A stretch of DNA of 7,675 bases from Pseudobdellovibrionaceae bacterium (GTDB lineage: Bacteria > Bdellovibrionota > Bdellovibrionia > Bdellovibrionales > JAMPXM01): the NCBI GenBank assembly GCA_913774795.1, contig CAJYIL010000021.1, positions 1 through 7,675 of the forward strand. Reading direction: 5' to 3'. The notes under the pieces were generated by a model. It searched no databases and had not been told where the DNA came from. It saw only the letters and a program-made list of their open reading frames with translations. Below are positions 1-5,768 of this stretch, piece after piece (the first letter of the stretch is position 1; each line of letters opens with the position of its first letter). A program made the position numbers and the translations under genes.

Positions 1-398
1 GGCGAGGGGTTGACGTGACAACCGCTCCGCACCCGGCGTTCCCGACTGATCTTCAAGCGCAGTTCATGGCGCTGACGACCGTCGCAGAAGGCACCTCGGT
101 CATCACCGAAACTGTTTTCGAAAATCGCTTTATGCACGTCCAAGAGCTCTTACGCTTAAACGCCGACATCACTCCGAAGTCGCGCGTCGCGGTGGTTCGC
201 GGAAGGCCAGGTCAGTTGACCGGTGCACCCGTGATGGCGACCGATCTACGTGCTTCGGCATCTTTGGTGCTTGCTGGCTTGGTTGCGAAAATCGAAACGA
301 ATATCAACCGCATCTACCATCTCGATCGCGGTTACGAAAAACTCGAAGACAAACTCTCGTCGCTGGGCGCGAAGATCTCGCGCGCAAAAGGCGATTAA
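1..398 (+). CDS. murA: UDP-N-acetylglucosamine 1-carboxyvinyltransferase, C-terminal part (partial at left edge)
   Basis: MurA transfers enolpyruvate from PEP to UDP-GlcNAc in the cytoplasm, the first committed step of peptidoglycan synthesis. Only the last ~132 residues are here; the frame is open to the left edge (first full codon at 3), so the GTG at 15 is not the true start. The segment matches the family C-terminus: TAPHPAFPTDLQAQF, ITETVFENRFMH, VMATDLRASASLVLAG and RIYHLDRGYEKLEDKL. Counting back from the C-terminus, the Asp of FPTD, the Arg of DLRAS and the Arg of HLDRGYE fall where the E. coli active-site residues Asp305, Arg371 and Arg397 lie (within one residue). The catalytic Cys is outside the window. 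One oddity: the usual Gly in the 'A-x-G-E/x-T' turn before RIYH is Ile here (AKIETNI). A terminator follows 28 nt after the TAA, so murA ends its transcript here. Confidence 0.97.
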   Translation, partial: RGVDVTTAPHPAFPTDLQAQFMALTTVAEGTSVITETVFENRFMHVQELLRLNADITPKSRVAVVRGRPGQLTGAPVMATDLRASASLVLAGLVAKIETNINRIYHLDRGYEKLEDKLSSLGAKISRAKGD

Positions 399-425
399 GC
401 GATCACAGAAAGATTGAGTTCAAGG

Positions 426-457
426 ACACCTCGACGAGAGTCGGGGTGTTTCTGTTT
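426..457 (+). terminator. Rho-independent terminator of murA
   Basis: A 10-bp stem (426-435 with 440-449, one G-T wobble) closes a GAGA tetraloop of the GNRA class. It is followed by the T-rich stretch TTTCTGTTT. It lies 28 nt after the murA stop codon on the same strand. Confidence 0.8.
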
Positions 458-473
458 GCGGACCCTGCGCGCG

Positions 474-509
474 AAAAAAAAGCCTGACTTGGAGGGGCCA
501 AGTCAGGCT
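474..509 (-). terminator. Strong minus-strand Rho-independent terminator with CCCCT loop
   Basis: A perfect 12-bp stem (481-492 with 498-509) has a 5-nt loop. The run of eight A at 474-481 reads as eight U on the minus strand directly after the stem. On the plus strand the hairpin is followed by A-rich sequence, so the minus orientation is the functional one. It would end a leftward transcript from the small ORF at 604-741, convergent with murA. The loop plus its closing pairs reads GGCCCCTCC on the minus strand, identical to the neighbouring hairpin at 519-550. Confidence 0.85.
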
Positions 510-518
510 CAAGAAAAG

Positions 519-550
519 AAAGGTGCTCAGGAGGGGCCTGGGCAGCCTTT
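519..550. repeat. Hairpin sharing its loop with the adjacent terminator
   Basis: 519-531 pairs with 537-550 around the loop 532-536 (AGGGG on plus, CCCCT on minus), with one bulged base (545) and one 527/541 pair that is G-T on plus but C-A on minus. Its central nine bases GGAGGGGCC are identical to the loop region of the hairpin at 481-509, although the outer stems differ. That points to conservation of the loop rather than simple duplication. The 3' flank is T-rich in both directions, so it could also assist termination. Confidence 0.6.
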
Positions 551-603
551 ATTCTGATGAAGCTCGCCCTCAAAATTGGAGGGGCTTAAGAGCGAACTTC
601 AGT

Positions 604-741
604 TCAAAATCCGAAAATCGAGACGACCCCGTCGAGGAGACCTTGATCCGCTCGAGCGAGGCCGGAGAACAACAAAACAGCCGCGATGTAACCCATGATG
701 AGAACGGCGCGCCACTTGTTTGATCTCGAGAGTGCTTTCAC
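604..741 (-). CDS. Small predicted exported or single-pass membrane peptide (45 aa)
   Basis: This short ORF starts GTG at 741 and stops TGA at 606-604. An AGG lies 5 nt before the GTG, a weak ribosome binding site; an in-frame TAG lies just upstream. The peptide has a basic N-terminus (MKALSRSNKWR), a hydrophobic core of about 18 residues (AVLIMGYIAAVLLFSGLA) and the motif ARA-DQ, which fits signal peptidase I cleavage. Only about 13 residues (DQGLLDGVVSIFGF region) would remain after cleavage. It could equally be an uncleaved single-pass membrane peptide. Third codon positions are GC-rich like the neighbouring genes. A strong same-strand terminator follows at 474-509. It is shorter than common gene-finder cut-offs. 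No family is recognised; function unknown. An overlapping minus-strand frame (599-817) looks less protein-like. Confidence 0.45.
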   Translation of the reverse strand: MKALSRSNKWRAVLIMGYIAAVLLFSGLARADQGLLDGVVSIFGF

Positions 742-917
742 ATGAACCTGCTAGAGCAAGCGTGATGCCAACCATCGATGCAAGCGACTTCGCCATGGTC
801 CAATTTGCGAGGTGCAATCTGTTGCGTGACCGCGCGTTCGCGTAGACTAAATGCTGATTTCAAAAGTGAACCCAAAACGGTTTCGGCCCAAGTTGGAACC
901 ACCCGCTTTAGTCCGAA
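742..917. other. Intergenic region between divergent small ORF and TPR gene
   Basis: No convincing gene is seen. It should hold the promoters of both the leftward small ORF and the rightward TPR gene. The best rightward match is weak: TTGCGT at 822-827 and TAGACT at 843-848 with a 15-nt spacer. No leftward promoter stands out. GGAACCAC occurs twice (895 and 920) around the TPR start. Confidence 0.4.
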
Positions 918-3900
918 ATGGAACCACGCATGCCCGCTTCGCCTAACGAAAAACGATGGATCGTTAAAGAGAGCGAAGGAAAAATTTGGGGTCCTTACAC
1001 CACGGCCCAAATTCTGGAACAGATCGAGCGGGGCTACTACGTGGGTGGAGAACAGGTCGCAAGCTTCCCGGGTGGCCAGTGGGTTCCGATTTCAAAAACG
1101 CCTGAATTCTACGATCGTCTCCTGGATGTTTTAGTCCAAGAGGGTCAACAGCAGCGTCGCAACGACGAAACGATTTTCAACGCCGAAGTGACGGCGAAAA
1201 AGGACATCGTTCCCGGCGGCGAGTTGACGGATCCTGGCTCAGGTCAAGTGAGTCGCGAAACACCTTCGTCCCTCATCCCGCAGCCGACGGGACAAAGCTC
1301 GACGAACATTGGTCAGAGAACGGGTGCTTCGGTCACGCAGCTCAAAACGCTAACTAAAACGCAAGTGAATGCTCCCGTTGCCAGCGGAGCCACGAAGACC
1401 AATGCAATCGCGTTTCCGGGTGCGACGAAGCCGACGGTCGGCCTTCAAGATGCTCCAAACTTGGAGCTCACCGATCTCAAAAAGATCGAGGAGAAAGAAG
1501 CGAAGGCCGCTCGGGGAAGTCACCTCATTCCTAAAGTCTTGATCGCACTTGCGGTCATTCTCGTTCTCTACATTTTTGTTATCGACGGTGAGAATCCACC
1601 GCCGAAAAACGCCAACCGCGTTCACCTCCTGCAGCCACGTAAAGGCGCGCCTGAGATCGCAGAGGCCGCGGTGAATGAAAAATACCGCCGAGCTCTTCAA
1701 TCGTTTCAGCTCGATACGTACAAGTCGTATCAGACAGCGCAGAACGAACTTGTTGAAATTGTCGAAGGCATGTCGAGAAAGCCGGAGATGGCCGCTAAAA
1801 ATGCCGAGCGTCTCGCGTTTCTGTGCCTGACGTACCGCGAGCTTTGGCCATACGCGTATCAAGACTCGCAAGATCTGAAAACAGTCTCGATGGTCATGCA
1901 AGAGACGAAGCGGCTTGATCCGGCGGGTCGCTCGGGCGTGACGTGCGAGATCGTGCAGCTCATGTTGAACGGCCGTAATCGCGACGCTCAAAGCCTCACC
2001 GACAGCATGCTTGTCGAAGAGTCGCAAACGCCGGTGCTGTTCGAGATTCGTGGTGACCTCTACACGATGGTTCGTGATTACGATTCGGCGGCGAATTATT
2101 TCGCGCAAGCCAAAGTCTTGTGGCCTGCTTGGCAGAAGATCACGGTCGAAGAAGCTCGCTCGAAGCAAAGAACGAGAAAATATCCCGAGGCGTCTGAACT
2201 TTACCGAAGCGTGATCGAAAAGGTTCCTCAGCACCCGGTAGCGAAAATCGAGTTGGGTCTCATGGAAGCCACGATCTTCCAACACCCTGACGAAGGCGGC
2301 GCGCTGATTAAAACCGCGCTCGACGGAAAAGAGAAAATTCCAGATATGATCGCGTCGGCGGGTTGGCTCGGTCTTGCGAAAATTCAGGAGAGCAAAAACC
2401 TGACGACGAAGGCGGCCGAGTACGCGATGAAAGCGTACAAGCTCAGCGCGGCAAACCTTGAAGCCAAAGCGATGGCGGAGCGACTGAACGGAAAAGTCTC
2501 GGCACCCGGCCCGAAAGAAGCTCAAGGCCTCATCGTCTTAGGAGATCAGTACTACCAGCAAGGCGACTACTTTCAAGCACAGGCGCAATATAAGACTGCG
2601 TTCGAGGCCGATCCGAAGAGCGGAGTTTCAGCGATGAAAGCGGCTCGTTGTCTGTGGGCGTTGAATCAAACGACCGATGCGATCGAGTGGATGAAAAAAG
2701 CGACGGCCGCGGATCCTCAATTAATTTCAGCTTATGTTTACTTGGCAGAGTACTACGCGCGGCGATTCGATTTTCAGTCGGCAACGCAAATCATGTCGAA
2801 GGCGCAACGCATTCAGCCAAACAGCTACGAAGTGTACCGCGGACTCGCGAACGTCGAACTCATACGGAACAACTATAAAGGCGCGGTTCAATACGGAACA
2901 CGCGCACTTAAACTTTACGAATCCGATATCGAAACTTATCTCATCATGGCGAAGGCCAACATCGGTCTTCGAGACTTTCAAGCGGCCGAGCGATTCGCCG
3001 CGCGAGCGATCGATCTCGACTACAACTCAACCGAAGCTCAAACTCTCTTCGGAAAAGCGCAAGCCGGCCTTCGCGGAGTCGAAGCCGGCGTGACTTACAT
3101 GATGAGCCTAATCAACAAATTCGTCATCACGAAGGGAACGCAGATTCCGCAAGCCGCGATCGATTACCGAATCGCGCTCGGAGACATCTACCTCTCTGAT
3201 CTTCGTTACATTCCCGCGGAGCAAGCTTATCAACAGGCGCTCACGCTCGATTCCGATAATAAAAAAGCTCTGATGGGATTGGCGAAGTCGCTTCAGGCCC
3301 AAAACAAACAGGCCCAGGCTCTGGAAGCGTTTTTGCGAGCGGCGGTTTTGGATCCGTCAGATGCCGATCCGATTTATTTTTCGGGTCAGCTCTATGCTGA
3401 AGTCGGAAAACCAAAAGAAGCCCTTAAACAATTCGAGCGCGTCCTTAAGATCAACTCTCGATTCCCGCGCGCGCACGTGGCGCTTGGTCAAATGTATCTG
3501 CGAACCGGGGATGCGAAAGCGGCGCTTGAAGAAACTGCTCGTGAGCGTGAGATCAATCCTGGTCTTCGGGACTCTTACATTTTAGCCGCAGAGGCGTACT
3601 TTGCGCTGAAGCAGTACTCGAACTGCGCGGCCGAGTATCAACAAGCAGCGCGGGGTCAAAGAGACGCTTCACTTTTAACGAAAATGGCTCGGTGCTACAG
3701 GCTCTCGGGCGCACTCGACTCCGCTCAATCTCTTTTAAAACAGGCGCAGTCGATCGAGTCGGGAAATCCAGACGTCTACAAAGAGCAGGGCGCGATTTTC
3801 CAGATGAAAGGCATGGCGGACGAAGCGATCGCCGCCTATGATACATACTTAAAGCTGATGCCAGCCGCGCCGGATCGCGCGGAGATCGAACGCCGCGAAC

Positions 3901-3938
3901 AGCGCGTTCGGGCGGGCGACTTGGATGTCGGGGAGTAA
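918..3938 (+). CDS. Membrane-anchored TPR protein with N-terminal GYF-like domain
   Basis: 1006 residues. Residues ~13-65 resemble the GYF_2 fold (W14, KIWGPYTTAQI, W55VPI), a small cytoplasmic module that usually binds short peptides. A low-complexity Ser/Thr/Pro/Gln linker follows (~80-195). One transmembrane helix lies at ~207-222 (VLIALAVILVLYIFVI) preceded by Lys/Arg, which predicts N-in/C-out. The remaining ~780 residues are almost wholly helical with many tetratricopeptide repeats, clearest from ~536 to 990 (e.g. LGDQYYQQGDYFQAQAQY, GKPKEALKQFERVLKI). The TPR superhelix would therefore sit in the periplasm as a protein-binding scaffold. Start: ATG 918 lies 6 nt after an in-frame TAG; ATG 930 is an alternative, and neither has a good Shine-Dalgarno. 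The next gene begins 3 nt after its stop, indicating an operon. Partners are unknown; no specific named protein is recognised. Confidence 0.9.
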   Translation: MEPRMPASPNEKRWIVKESEGKIWGPYTTAQILEQIERGYYVGGEQVASFPGGQWVPISKTPEFYDRLLDVLVQEGQQQRRNDETIFNAEVTAKKDIVPGGELTDPGSGQVSRETPSSLIPQPTGQSSTNIGQRTGASVTQLKTLTKTQVNAPVASGATKTNAIAFPGATKPTVGLQDAPNLELTDLKKIEEKEAKAARGSHLIPKVLIALAVILVLYIFVIDGENPPPKNANRVHLLQPRKGAPEIAEAAVNEKYRRALQSFQLDTYKSYQTAQNELVEIVEGMSRKPEMAAKNAERLAFLCLTYRELWPYAYQDSQDLKTVSMVMQETKRLDPAGRSGVTCEIVQLMLNGRNRDAQSLTDSMLVEESQTPVLFEIRGDLYTMVRDYDSAANYFAQAKVLWPAWQKITVEEARSKQRTRKYPEASELYRSVIEKVPQHPVAKIELGLMEATIFQHPDEGGALIKTALDGKEKIPDMIASAGWLGLAKIQESKNLTTKAAEYAMKAYKLSAANLEAKAMAERLNGKVSAPGPKEAQGLIVLGDQYYQQGDYFQAQAQYKTAFEADPKSGVSAMKAARCLWALNQTTDAIEWMKKATAADPQLISAYVYLAEYYARRFDFQSATQIMSKAQRIQPNSYEVYRGLANVELIRNNYKGAVQYGTRALKLYESDIETYLIMAKANIGLRDFQAAERFAARAIDLDYNSTEAQTLFGKAQAGLRGVEAGVTYMMSLINKFVITKGTQIPQAAIDYRIALGDIYLSDLRYIPAEQAYQQALTLDSDNKKALMGLAKSLQAQNKQAQALEAFLRAAVLDPSDADPIYFSGQLYAEVGKPKEALKQFERVLKINSRFPRAHVALGQMYLRTGDAKAALEETAREREINPGLRDSYILAAEAYFALKQYSNCAAEYQQAARGQRDASLLTKMARCYRLSGALDSAQSLLKQAQSIESGNPDVYKEQGAIFQMKGMADEAIAAYDTYLKLMPAAPDRAEIERREQRVRAGDLDVGE

Positions 3939-3941
3939 GTC

Positions 3942-4250
3942 ATGAGCGAATTCGTCGGAAAAATGCAATCGGGCCTGAAGAAGACCTCGGGCGACGTATT
4001 TTTGTTTTCGGTGAAGCTTTTGTCGGGAACGATCCTGGGCCTCACTTTCGCCCTCGTAATGCTAGAAATGATGGGAAAATCGGAGAGCGAAAGCCTCTTT
4101 GCCTTTCTCTTCGTGATCGTGGTGACGGTGGCGGCCTTCATGCGTTTGGCCAAGACCTGGAGCCTGACCGCCGTCGCGATCTTTGATCTGATTTGCGTGC
4201 TTTTGGGCATCTGCCTGCGCCTGTACATCATGGTCGCACCCGGCGCCTGA
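3942..4250 (+). CDS. Small three-helix integral membrane protein (102 aa)
   Basis: The protein has three hydrophobic segments, at about 19-44 (VFLFSVKLLSGTILGLTFAL), 51-70 (SLFAFLFVIVVTVAAFM) and 74-97 (LTAVAIFDLICVLLGICL). It has a short charged N-terminus and almost no soluble part. The ATG follows the TPR gene stop by 3 nt. GGGGAG at 3930-3935, inside the last codons of the TPR gene, is a good ribosome binding site with a 6-nt spacer, so translation is probably coupled. Being co-transcribed with a membrane-anchored TPR scaffold suggests the two proteins meet in the inner membrane; this is inference. No family is recognised. Confidence 0.85.
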   Translation: MSEFVGKMQSGLKKTSGDVFLFSVKLLSGTILGLTFALVMLEMMGKSESESLFAFLFVIVVTVAAFMRLAKTWSLTAVAIFDLICVLLGICLRLYIMVAPGA

Positions 4251-4268
4251 GGGTTGCGGTGCGTTTTT
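4235..4268 (+). terminator. Possible terminator after the TPR operon
   Basis: CGCACC (4235-4240) can pair with GGTGCG (4258-4263), directly followed by TTTTT (4264-4268). The 17-nt loop includes the stop codon of the membrane protein, so the hairpin starts inside the gene. The short stem and long loop make it weaker than the other terminators in the window. Confidence 0.4.
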
Positions 4269-4281
4269 CCTAAAAAGCAGC

Positions 4282-4310
4282 TTGAGTCTCGGAGGCCTGA
4301 TCTCTATTCT
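4282..4310 (+). promoter_or_regulatory. Probable sigma70-type promoter of tRNA-Ser
   Basis: TTGAGT (4282-4287) and TATTCT (4305-4310) are separated by 17 nt, each matching four of six consensus bases. The -10 box ends 27 nt before the mature tRNA, leaving room for a short 5' leader removed by RNase P. The placement fits, but the boxes are not strong on their own. Confidence 0.45.
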
Positions 4311-4337
4311 GCCTCTTCCTAACCACGCTACTTCTAC

Positions 4338-4427
4338 GGAGGGGTGGCCGAGTGGTTTAAGGCACCGGTCTTGAAAACCGGCGAACTCGAAAGGGTTCCG
4401 TGAGTTCGAATCTCACCCCCTCCGCCA
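4338..4427 (+). tRNA. tRNA-Ser (anticodon TGA), CCA encoded
   Basis: 90 nt with a full class II cloverleaf. The acceptor stem is GGAGGGG (4338-4344) with CCCCTCC (4417-4423), discriminator G 4424 and CCA at 4425-4427. The anticodon stem CCGGT/ACCGG (4365-4369/4377-4381) encloses loop CTTGAAA with anticodon TGA at 4372-4374, reading UCA and related serine codons. The long variable arm GAACTC-GAAA-GGGTTC (4383-4398) is diagnostic of tRNA-Ser rather than other tRNAs with this arrangement. The T arm GTGAG-TTCGAAT-CTCAC (4400-4416) is perfect. tRNA 3' ends are common integration sites; an integrase remnant lies 1.3 kb downstream, but no second copy of the tRNA 3' end was found in the window. Confidence 0.97.
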
Positions 4428-4666
4428 TTATTACTCAGCAAGTTTGGCTGACCGAACGTAAATCACGAAAAATACAGATGCAAGGTTTCAATCACTTAGA
4501 GATCGTTCGGGTGGAGCTTAATCACGGTTCATCACATGAAATCACAGAAGTTGGCTTCAGCTTGGCTACACGCTGGCTCCATAAGTGACGAGTTCACGGA
4601 TGTTGGTGTCATTCGGTTTGAATTATGTGGATTGCACGGAAATGCGTGTGATCTAGAGTGAAACAA
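4428..4666. other. Non-coding stretch downstream of tRNA-Ser
   Basis: No supported gene. An open frame running through the tRNA end to 4588 has no ribosome binding site and no recognisable protein character. The stretch contains the first TGGCTnCA repeat cluster (4552-4581). It is plausibly the left end of a former integrated element. Confidence 0.5.
4552..4581 (+). repeat. Three TGGCTnCA direct repeats at 11-bp phase (left cluster)
   Basis: TGGCTTCA (4552), TGGCTACA (4563) and TGGCTCCA (4574) are spaced exactly 11 bp apart, about one helical turn. Two further copies with the same spacing lie at 6344 and 6355, at the other end of the segment carrying the integrase remnant. The stretch 4552-4570 matches 6344-6362 at 16 of 19 positions. 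Tandem, helically phased short repeats of this kind are typical of arm-type integrase sites or other cooperatively bound DNA sites. Confidence 0.55.
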
Positions 4667-4704
4667 AAAGAGCCGCTCGTGTTTGAGCAGCTCTTTGCTT
4701 TTTT
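4667..4704. terminator. Strong bidirectional Rho-independent terminator
   Basis: A 12-position stem (4667-4678 with 4685-4696, one C-A mismatch at 4674/4689) has the loop GTGTTT. On the plus strand it is followed by GC and TTTTTT (4699-4704). On the minus strand it runs into TTTTTGTTT. It can end the leftward gene that stops at 4753 and also rightward read-through from the tRNA. Confidence 0.85.
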
Positions 4705-4752
4705 GATCGATCACGTAACTAGTGTTTTTGATTCAGAAGATTGCTCCGTTAA

Positions 4753-5658
4753 TTAAGGTAGCGGGTATGTCTTAAAAACCGATCGTGTTTGAGAACATGA
4801 GCTATATTGGACGTCCCACTTCGTGCATTCCACCGTTTCGAGTTCGAGAGCTTTCGCTGATTTGAATTTCAAGAAGCGCGCGACAGAGTCTGGCGTCTTT
4901 GGGATGGAATCGAGAACTAATTTTCGAGCCATACTGAGTTCGACGACTCCAATATCGTCGTTCTCTAGGTAAGCGGCGTACGTGGAGTCGCTATTAAAAC
5001 TTTGAACGCTACCGTTGATCGAACCAAATAGGACAAATGGTTTTGCGGGGGTGAGGCTAACTAAGATGTTGCATCTTCGCAGGTTTTCGCATGGAACTTT
5101 GTCATACCCGCTTGCAGGCACAACCGGCAAAATTGCGTAGTCAAAATTAGCGGAGTATTTAATGTCGCGTACAGATTGGCGATTTACGTAAGTGCGATCT
5201 GCTAAAATGTTTTGAGTTCGGGTGGCAACATCGAAGTAGCCCAGGGTCCTTACGCCAATCGACGTTTGCTTTAGATCACTGAAGAGAAGTCTAGAGGAGT
5301 CGTAGGTCCAAAAAGTGAGTGGATAGGCTATGCCGAGGAACTCAATTTTTTCGGTGATTGAATCAACAACAACTGTTTTACCAAGAAAGGGCAATGCAAT
5401 CCATTTTCTATCTGGAGATATTGCTTCCTCATAGGCGTCGAATGGAAAACGTCCATCCGCGCATGAAAGAAGAGTTTTCTCGACGCCATTCTTTTTGATA
5501 ACGATCCGACCGACGTCAGTCGCATCGTTCCAGAGTCCGGAGATTTTGATATTGCTTGCAAGCACATATTCGTAAACGACTTCATCCGCAGCGTTCGACA
5601 CGAGCGGAAACAACGCCAGCGTCACGATTATTGAGCACCAGTTGAATACTTTGTTCAT
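4753..5658 (-). CDS. Predicted exported beta-propeller-like protein (301 aa), function unknown
   Basis: Start chosen at ATG 5658: CGGGAGG lies 5 nt upstream (5664-5670), whereas the in-frame GTG at 5661 would have only a 2-nt spacer. The N-terminus is a typical Sec signal peptide: MNKVFNW, a hydrophobic core (CSIIVTLALFPLV) and SNAA-DE cleavage near residues 23-24. The mature protein is beta-rich. It shows several blade-like repeats in which Ser-x-Asp/Asn turns precede short strands (ISPDRKWIALPF, TYDSSRLLFSD, IKYSANFDYAILPV, FNSDSTYAAYLE). This resembles TolB/WD40-type propellers, but no specific family is recognised. Five Cys in the mature part, two of them six apart (PCENLRRCN), could form disulfides in the periplasm. 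Codon use is visibly more AT-rich than murA or the TPR gene, and an integrase remnant sits next to it, which suggests acquired cargo. A terminator follows at 4667-4704. Confidence 0.82.
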   Translation of the reverse strand: MNKVFNWCSIIVTLALFPLVSNAADEVVYEYVLASNIKISGLWNDATDVGRIVIKKNGVEKTLLSCADGRFPFDAYEEAISPDRKWIALPFLGKTVVVDSITEKIEFLGIAYPLTFWTYDSSRLLFSDLKQTSIGVRTLGYFDVATRTQNILADRTYVNRQSVRDIKYSANFDYAILPVVPASGYDKVPCENLRRCNILVSLTPAKPFVLFGSINGSVQSFNSDSTYAAYLENDDIGVVELSMARKLVLDSIPKTPDSVARFLKFKSAKALELETVECTKWDVQYSSCSQTRSVFKTYPLP

Positions 5659-5663
5659 CACAA

Positions 5664-5670
5664 CCTCCCG
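5664..5670 (-). promoter_or_regulatory. Ribosome binding site that fixes the start of the exported protein
   Basis: On the minus strand CGGGAGG lies 5 nt before ATG 5658 and only 2 nt before the alternative GTG 5661, so the ATG is favoured. Confidence 0.75.
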
Positions 5671-5748
5671 AACTACCCTAGGGGGCTTTGCTGCGGAAGA
5701 AAAGCCTTGATGCTCTGCTGCTCCAAAACCAAATGAATAGCGGCCTAG

Positions 5749-5768
5749 CGTAAAACCCTGCTTTTACG
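5749..5768. repeat. Perfect inverted repeat CGTAAAA-N6-TTTTACG at the integrase breakpoint
   Basis: Two perfect 7-bp arms (5749-5755 and 5762-5768) flank CCCTGC. It begins immediately after the in-frame TAG (5746-5748) that ends the readable upstream extension of the integrase remnant. Arm and spacer lengths resemble a tyrosine-recombinase core site. A simple hairpin or operator is equally possible. Confidence 0.5.

Larger units (their letters stand above)
474..603 (-). ncRNA. Candidate 3'-UTR or small RNA with repeated anti-Shine-Dalgarno-like CCCCTCC loops
   Basis: On the minus strand this stretch carries CCCCTCC three times (plus-strand GGAGGGG at 491-497, 530-536 and 578-584). Copies 1 and 2 sit in hairpins with the same pentaloop CCCCT closed by GG/CC. 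Copy 3 can pair with GAGGGC (566-571) and so may be less exposed. A pyrimidine-rich single strand (TTTCTTTTCTT, complement of 511-521) lies just before the terminator hairpin, and the terminator has an 8-U tail; both are usual marks of Hfq-bound RNAs. CCUCC is the anti-Shine-Dalgarno core, so such loops could pair with ribosome binding sites. Whether this is a separate RNA or the 3' UTR of the 604-741 ORF cannot be told from sequence. No known RNA family was recognised. Confidence 0.4.

Noticed and set aside
523..723. 66-codon plus-strand frame
   Set aside because: It runs through the hairpins and across the minus-strand ORF, is highly polar without domain character, and lacks a ribosome binding site.
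599..817. 72-codon minus-strand frame beginning with a signal-like stretch (MAKSLASMVGITLALAGSC)
   Set aside because: The downstream half is Arg-rich, shadow-like sequence and overlaps the more convincing 45-codon ORF in another frame; the lipobox-like LAGSC is probably chance.
778..1134. 118-codon plus-strand frame overlapping the TPR gene start
   Set aside because: It overlaps the GYF-like domain in another frame and shows no protein family features.
1350..2525. 391-codon open frame on the minus strand inside the TPR gene
   Set aside because: It is antisense to a well-supported TPR coding region, rich in Arg/Phe/Leu as expected of a shadow frame, and has no domain or start signal.
4338..4344. 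GGAGGGG in the tRNA-Ser acceptor stem, identical to the 491/530/578 motif
   Set aside because: It is explained by acceptor-stem pairing with CCCCTCC; a functional link with the hairpin loops is unsupported.
4400..4588. 62-codon plus-strand frame starting inside tRNA-Ser
   Set aside because: Its first codons are tRNA sequence, there is no ribosome binding site, and the peptide matches nothing recognisable.
5684..5706. Inverted repeat GGCTTT/AAAGCC upstream of the exported-protein gene
   Set aside because: Only 6 bp around an 11-nt loop, no T-run and no clear regulatory context.
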